Below are positions 37,844 through 40,704 of a DNA stretch of 40,704 nucleotides, one piece after another. How positions within the stretch are numbered: position 1 is the first letter of the stretch; each line of letters starts with the position of its first letter. Made by a program: the position numbers and the translations under genes. Under the pieces are notes generated by a model. That model was not told the DNA's origin, did not search any database, and saw nothing but the letters and a program-made list of their open reading frames with translations. Origin of the DNA: an uncultured Oscillospiraceae bacterium. GTDB lineage: Bacteria; Bacillota; Clostridia; Oscillospirales; Oscillospiraceae. The DNA lies in contig CALWYO010000055.1 in the NCBI GenBank assembly GCA_944385785.1, positions 1-40,704 on the forward strand, read 5' to 3'.

Positions 37844-39586
37844 TTGAAGAAGCTGATGCTAGGCAACGAGGCTGTTGCCAGAGGCCTGTACGAGGCCGGA
37901 TGCCAGGTGGTATCCAGTTACCCCGGCACCCCCAGCACCGAAATAACCGAGAAGCTGGCAGAAAATCGGGATATCTATTCTGAGTGGGCTCCAAATGAGA
38001 AAGTCGCCATGGAGACCGCCTTCGGCGCATCTTTAGCAGGCGTCCGCAGTTTTTGCGGGATGAAACATGTAGGACTTAACGTGGCCGCTGATCCCCTGTA
38101 TACAATCGCTTATACCGGAGTCAATGCGGGCATGGTAATCGCTGTAGCAGACGACCCTGGCATGCACTCCTCTCAAAATGAGCAGGACTCCCGCCATCAC
38201 GCGATAGCTTCCAAGGTCCCGATGCTGGAACCTGCTGATTCTTCCGAATGCTATGAGTTTGCAAAGCTGGCATATGACTTATCCGAACAGTTTGACACAG
38301 CCGTTATACTGCGCCTGTGTACGAGGATATCTCACTCTCAGAGCATTGTTGAAATAGGTCAGCGTCAGGATAGGGAACCCATTCCTTACGAAAAGAAATG
38401 GCAGAAATATGTAATGATGCCCGGCTGCGCCAAGCTACGCCATCCCATTGTGGAAGATCGCACCCGCGCCCTTATTGAGTACGCTGAAACCTCTCCGCTC
38501 AACCGTGTGGAGATGGGTGATACAAAAATAGGTATAATCTCATCCGGAACTGCTTATCAGTATGCAAAGGAAGTAATGGGCGATAACGCCAGCTATTTAA
38601 AGCTGGGTATTGTGAATCCTCTGCCAGAAAAACTTATAATTGATTTTGCATCAAAAGTGGATAAGCTCTACGTTATAGAAGAACTCGACCCGATAATTGA
38701 AGACCATTGCCGTAAGCTGGGGCTAAATGTCACTGGCAAAGAGATATTCCCCATGTGTGATGAATTCTCACAAAATCTCGTTGCCAAAGCTCTTGGTGTA
38801 GAGATCGGAAAATATGAATCAATTCCAGAGACAGTACCCGGACGTCCTCCTGTACTTTGTCCCGGTTGCCCCCATAGAGGTCTCTTCTATGTCCTGTCAA
38901 AGAATAAGTTAAATGTAATGGGCGATATCGGTTGCTACACACTGGCCGCCTCAGCGCCGCTGTCTGCAATGGATTGCACGATATGTATGGGAGCCTCTGT
39001 CTCCGGACTTCATGGCTTTAACAAGGCGTTGGGAGCCGACGCTGAGTCAAAAACAGTTGCCGTTATAGGCGATTCCACCTTTATGCACTCAGGAATGACC
39101 GGACTTGCCAATATAGCATACAACGGCTCAAATTCTACAGTTATAATTCTTGATAACTCCATAACCGGAATGACCGGACACCAGCAAAATCCAACTACCG
39201 GCCTTGACATACACGGCGATCCAGCAGGAAAAATAGACCTTGAGGCGCTTTGCCGTGCAATGGGTATACGCCGCGTAAAAGTTGTGGACCCATATGATCT
39301 GAAAGAGACAGAGAGTGCAGTAAAAGAAGAATTGCAGGCAGATGAGCCGTCAGTTATAATCTCACGCCGCCCCTGTGCTCTTTTGAAGACTGTCAAAAGA
39401 CTGCCTCCTCTTAAAGTCAATACTGACAAATGCCGCAGCTGTAAATCCTGTATGCGTATTGGATGCCCCGCTATAAGTATGAAAGGTGGAAAAGCTGTCA
39501 TTGACGCAACTCAATGCGTTGGCTGTGGCGTCTGCACACAGCTTTGCGCTTTCGGGGCCTTTGAAAATAGTGGGGAGGCCAAATAG
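37844..39586 (+). CDS. iorA: Indolepyruvate ferredoxin oxidoreductase alpha subunit
   Basis: 580 residues. An N-terminal pyruvate-oxidoreductase-type domain (SSYPGTPSTEITEKLAEN; EWAPNEKVAMETAFGAS) and a TPP-binding domain (GDIGCYTLAASAPLSAMDC at about 360; VAVIGDSTFMHSGMTGL) are followed by a C-terminal ferredoxin domain with two 4Fe-4S motifs (CRSCKSCMRIGCP and CVGCGVCTQLC). With IorB it oxidises aryl pyruvates from Trp, Phe and Tyr to arylacetyl-CoA, reducing ferredoxin. The start is a TTG at 37844, 8 bases after GGGAG. Confidence 0.96.
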   Translation: MKKLMLGNEAVARGLYEAGCQVVSSYPGTPSTEITEKLAENRDIYSEWAPNEKVAMETAFGASLAGVRSFCGMKHVGLNVAADPLYTIAYTGVNAGMVIAVADDPGMHSSQNEQDSRHHAIASKVPMLEPADSSECYEFAKLAYDLSEQFDTAVILRLCTRISHSQSIVEIGQRQDREPIPYEKKWQKYVMMPGCAKLRHPIVEDRTRALIEYAETSPLNRVEMGDTKIGIISSGTAYQYAKEVMGDNASYLKLGIVNPLPEKLIIDFASKVDKLYVIEELDPIIEDHCRKLGLNVTGKEIFPMCDEFSQNLVAKALGVEIGKYESIPETVPGRPPVLCPGCPHRGLFYVLSKNKLNVMGDIGCYTLAASAPLSAMDCTICMGASVSGLHGFNKALGADAESKTVAVIGDSTFMHSGMTGLANIAYNGSNSTVIILDNSITGMTGHQQNPTTGLDIHGDPAGKIDLEALCRAMGIRRVKVVDPYDLKETESAVKEELQADEPSVIISRRPCALLKTVKRLPPLKVNTDKCRSCKSCMRIGCPAISMKGGKAVIDATQCVGCGVCTQLCAFGAFENSGEAK

Positions 39587-40590
39587 TGTTTGATCATAAA
39601 AAGATAATGAATTCCCTGAAGCTGCTGGAACCTATCCCCACTCCTGTTCCCTCTCTCTTTCCCGCTGATCCCCAGGTTCCCGAGGGATGTACTGTGGTAG
39701 ATGGATTAAGTGACGATTGGGGTTGCCAAGTGGATATCCATATGGATATTGTTTACGCCGAAAGGCAGCCGGAAGACTGGTACACTGATCCTGTCCCCTG
39801 CACATTAAAAATGCATATTTTAGAGCCAAAAGCTCACGAGATGGCTACTGAAAGGGAAAAAATTAAATTTGATAAGCTGCCCTGCGTTGTATATATCCAG
39901 GGCTCGGCATACCACAAGCAGTGGCTGTGGTATCATACCTCCAGACATATACGTCTGGCTGAGCACGGATATGTAGTGGCCATAGTTGAATACCGTCCGT
40001 CAGAAATCGCTCCTTTCCCTTCCCAAATTCAGGATGTAAAAACAGCTATCAGGTTTTTAAAGAAGCATTGTCAGGAGTATCACATTGATCCGGATCATAT
40101 GGCTGTTGCAGGTGATTCCTCAGGCGGGCACGCCGCTTTGATGGCTGGCTTCACCGGCGACGATGCTCCCGACACAGAGCTTTACGGCGAGTATTCGGCA
40201 AAGGTAAACTGCATAATAGATATGTATGGTCCAACGGTTTTCTCCCTGATGAACTATCACAACAATTCGATGAACCATTTTGAACCGGACAGTCCCGAGG
40301 GCTATGAGATTGGCAGAAAGAATGTGCTTGATAATCTTGACCTTGTAGACAGCACCATCCCTATGAACTATCTGTCCCGCGATAAGGATACCCCTCCTGT
40401 GCTCATAATCCACGGAGACAGAGATATGTTAGTACCTTTCAGCCAGAGCTGCTATCTATATAATTATATGAAAGAGCTGGGCAAAGAGGTAGATTTCTAC
40501 AAAATCAAGGACGGAAATCACGGCTTTGACGGGTTTAACAACGATACCATCCTGGAGATAGTTCTTGATTTTCTCAAAAAACACATATGA
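39586..40590 (+). CDS. Alpha/beta hydrolase (esterase/lipase-like) between iorA and iorB
   Basis: 334 residues. An oxyanion-type YIQGSAYHKQ stretch (about 103-112), the nucleophile serine in GDSSGGHAALM (about 177-187), the acid in IHGDRDMLVP and the base histidine in DGNHGFDG give a full catalytic triad of the BD-FAE/hormone-sensitive-lipase-like type. No signal peptide, so it is cytoplasmic. The GTG at 39586 shares a base with the iorA stop (TAGTG), with GGGGAGG 7 bases before. The placement suggests an arylacetyl or arylpyruvate-related substrate, but this is inference. Confidence 0.88.
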   Translation: MFDHKKIMNSLKLLEPIPTPVPSLFPADPQVPEGCTVVDGLSDDWGCQVDIHMDIVYAERQPEDWYTDPVPCTLKMHILEPKAHEMATEREKIKFDKLPCVVYIQGSAYHKQWLWYHTSRHIRLAEHGYVVAIVEYRPSEIAPFPSQIQDVKTAIRFLKKHCQEYHIDPDHMAVAGDSSGGHAALMAGFTGDDAPDTELYGEYSAKVNCIIDMYGPTVFSLMNYHNNSMNHFEPDSPEGYEIGRKNVLDNLDLVDSTIPMNYLSRDKDTPPVLIIHGDRDMLVPFSQSCYLYNYMKELGKEVDFYKIKDGNHGFDGFNNDTILEIVLDFLKKHI

Positions 40591-40650
40591 AATGAAGTCT
40601 GACTACTTTCGCGGTAGTTAAGGCCATACTTGACTTAATAAGGAGAGTGA

Positions 40651-40704
40651 ATGTTCATGGAGACATGCAACATTATGATTGTCGGCGTCGGCGGTCAGGG
40701 CACA
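40651..40704 (+). CDS. iorB: Indolepyruvate oxidoreductase beta subunit (3' truncated)
   Basis: The first 18 codons are seen, including the family start IMIVGVGGQGT. The frame is open at the window end. AGGAG lies 5 bases before the ATG at 40651; the ATG at 40657 is an alternative. It is 60 bases after the hydrolase. Confidence 0.85.
   Translation, partial: MFMETCNIMIVGVGGQGT

Overview
The window looks like a chromosomal segment of an anaerobic, low-to-mid GC Clostridia-type Firmicute, most plausibly near the Oscillospiraceae. The evidence is a PerR, reverse rubrerythrin and rubredoxin oxygen-defence cluster, indolepyruvate:ferredoxin oxidoreductase genes, a DUF421/DUF4363 pair, strong Shine-Dalgarno sites with frequent TTG and GTG starts, and a SleB-like hydrolase. 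I see no rRNA, tRNA, insertion sequence, prophage or CRISPR array. The taxonomic placement is inference.

Layout. 1-1.3 kb: the 3' part of a peptide-type ABC substrate-binding protein. 1.4-7.8 kb (minus strand): an F-type ATP synthase operon in the order small membrane protein, a, c, b, alpha, gamma-beta, epsilon, with a TTGACA/TATAAT promoter at 8013-8040. 8.2-11.6 kb: a YhaO/YhaN-like (SbcD/SbcC-like) nuclease pair. 11.7-13.1 kb: an SPFH/NfeD pair. 13.2-17.2 kb (minus): a cell-wall hydrolase, prfB with a possible 29-residue leader ORF, a metallophosphoesterase and a NYN/OST-HTH protein. 17.5-18.8 kb: perR, reverse rubrerythrin, rubredoxin. 19-20.4 kb: a methyltransferase and a TetR regulator. 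20.5-27.8 kb (minus): a compact seven-gene run, glmM, beta-helix acyltransferase, ABC ATPase, ABC permease, proB, proA, proC. 28-29.8 kb: DUF421, DUF4363, nrdR. 30-35.7 kb: DUF6514-like, a small membrane protein, RNase M5, holA (frameshifted), comEC, DUF3781. 36-40.7 kb: an acyl-CoA ligase, then iorA, an alpha/beta hydrolase and the start of iorB.

The most unusual content is the ATP synthase. The gamma and beta subunits, which are rotor shaft and catalytic stator, form one uninterrupted 770-codon frame. There is no separate delta gene: the b subunit carries only the delta C-terminal domain at its end, and the delta N-terminal domain that caps alpha is missing from the operon. Subunit a has about 70 extra N-terminal residues with two predicted membrane segments. 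Stoichiometry (one gamma to three beta) makes a purely fused product hard to accommodate, so internal initiation, processing or a new architecture has to be considered.

Secondary points of interest are a one-base frameshift in holA, a rubredoxin whose first knuckle is CxC instead of CxxC, perfect or near-perfect palindromes at the perR and reverse rubrerythrin promoters, and an alpha/beta hydrolase gene placed between iorA and iorB.
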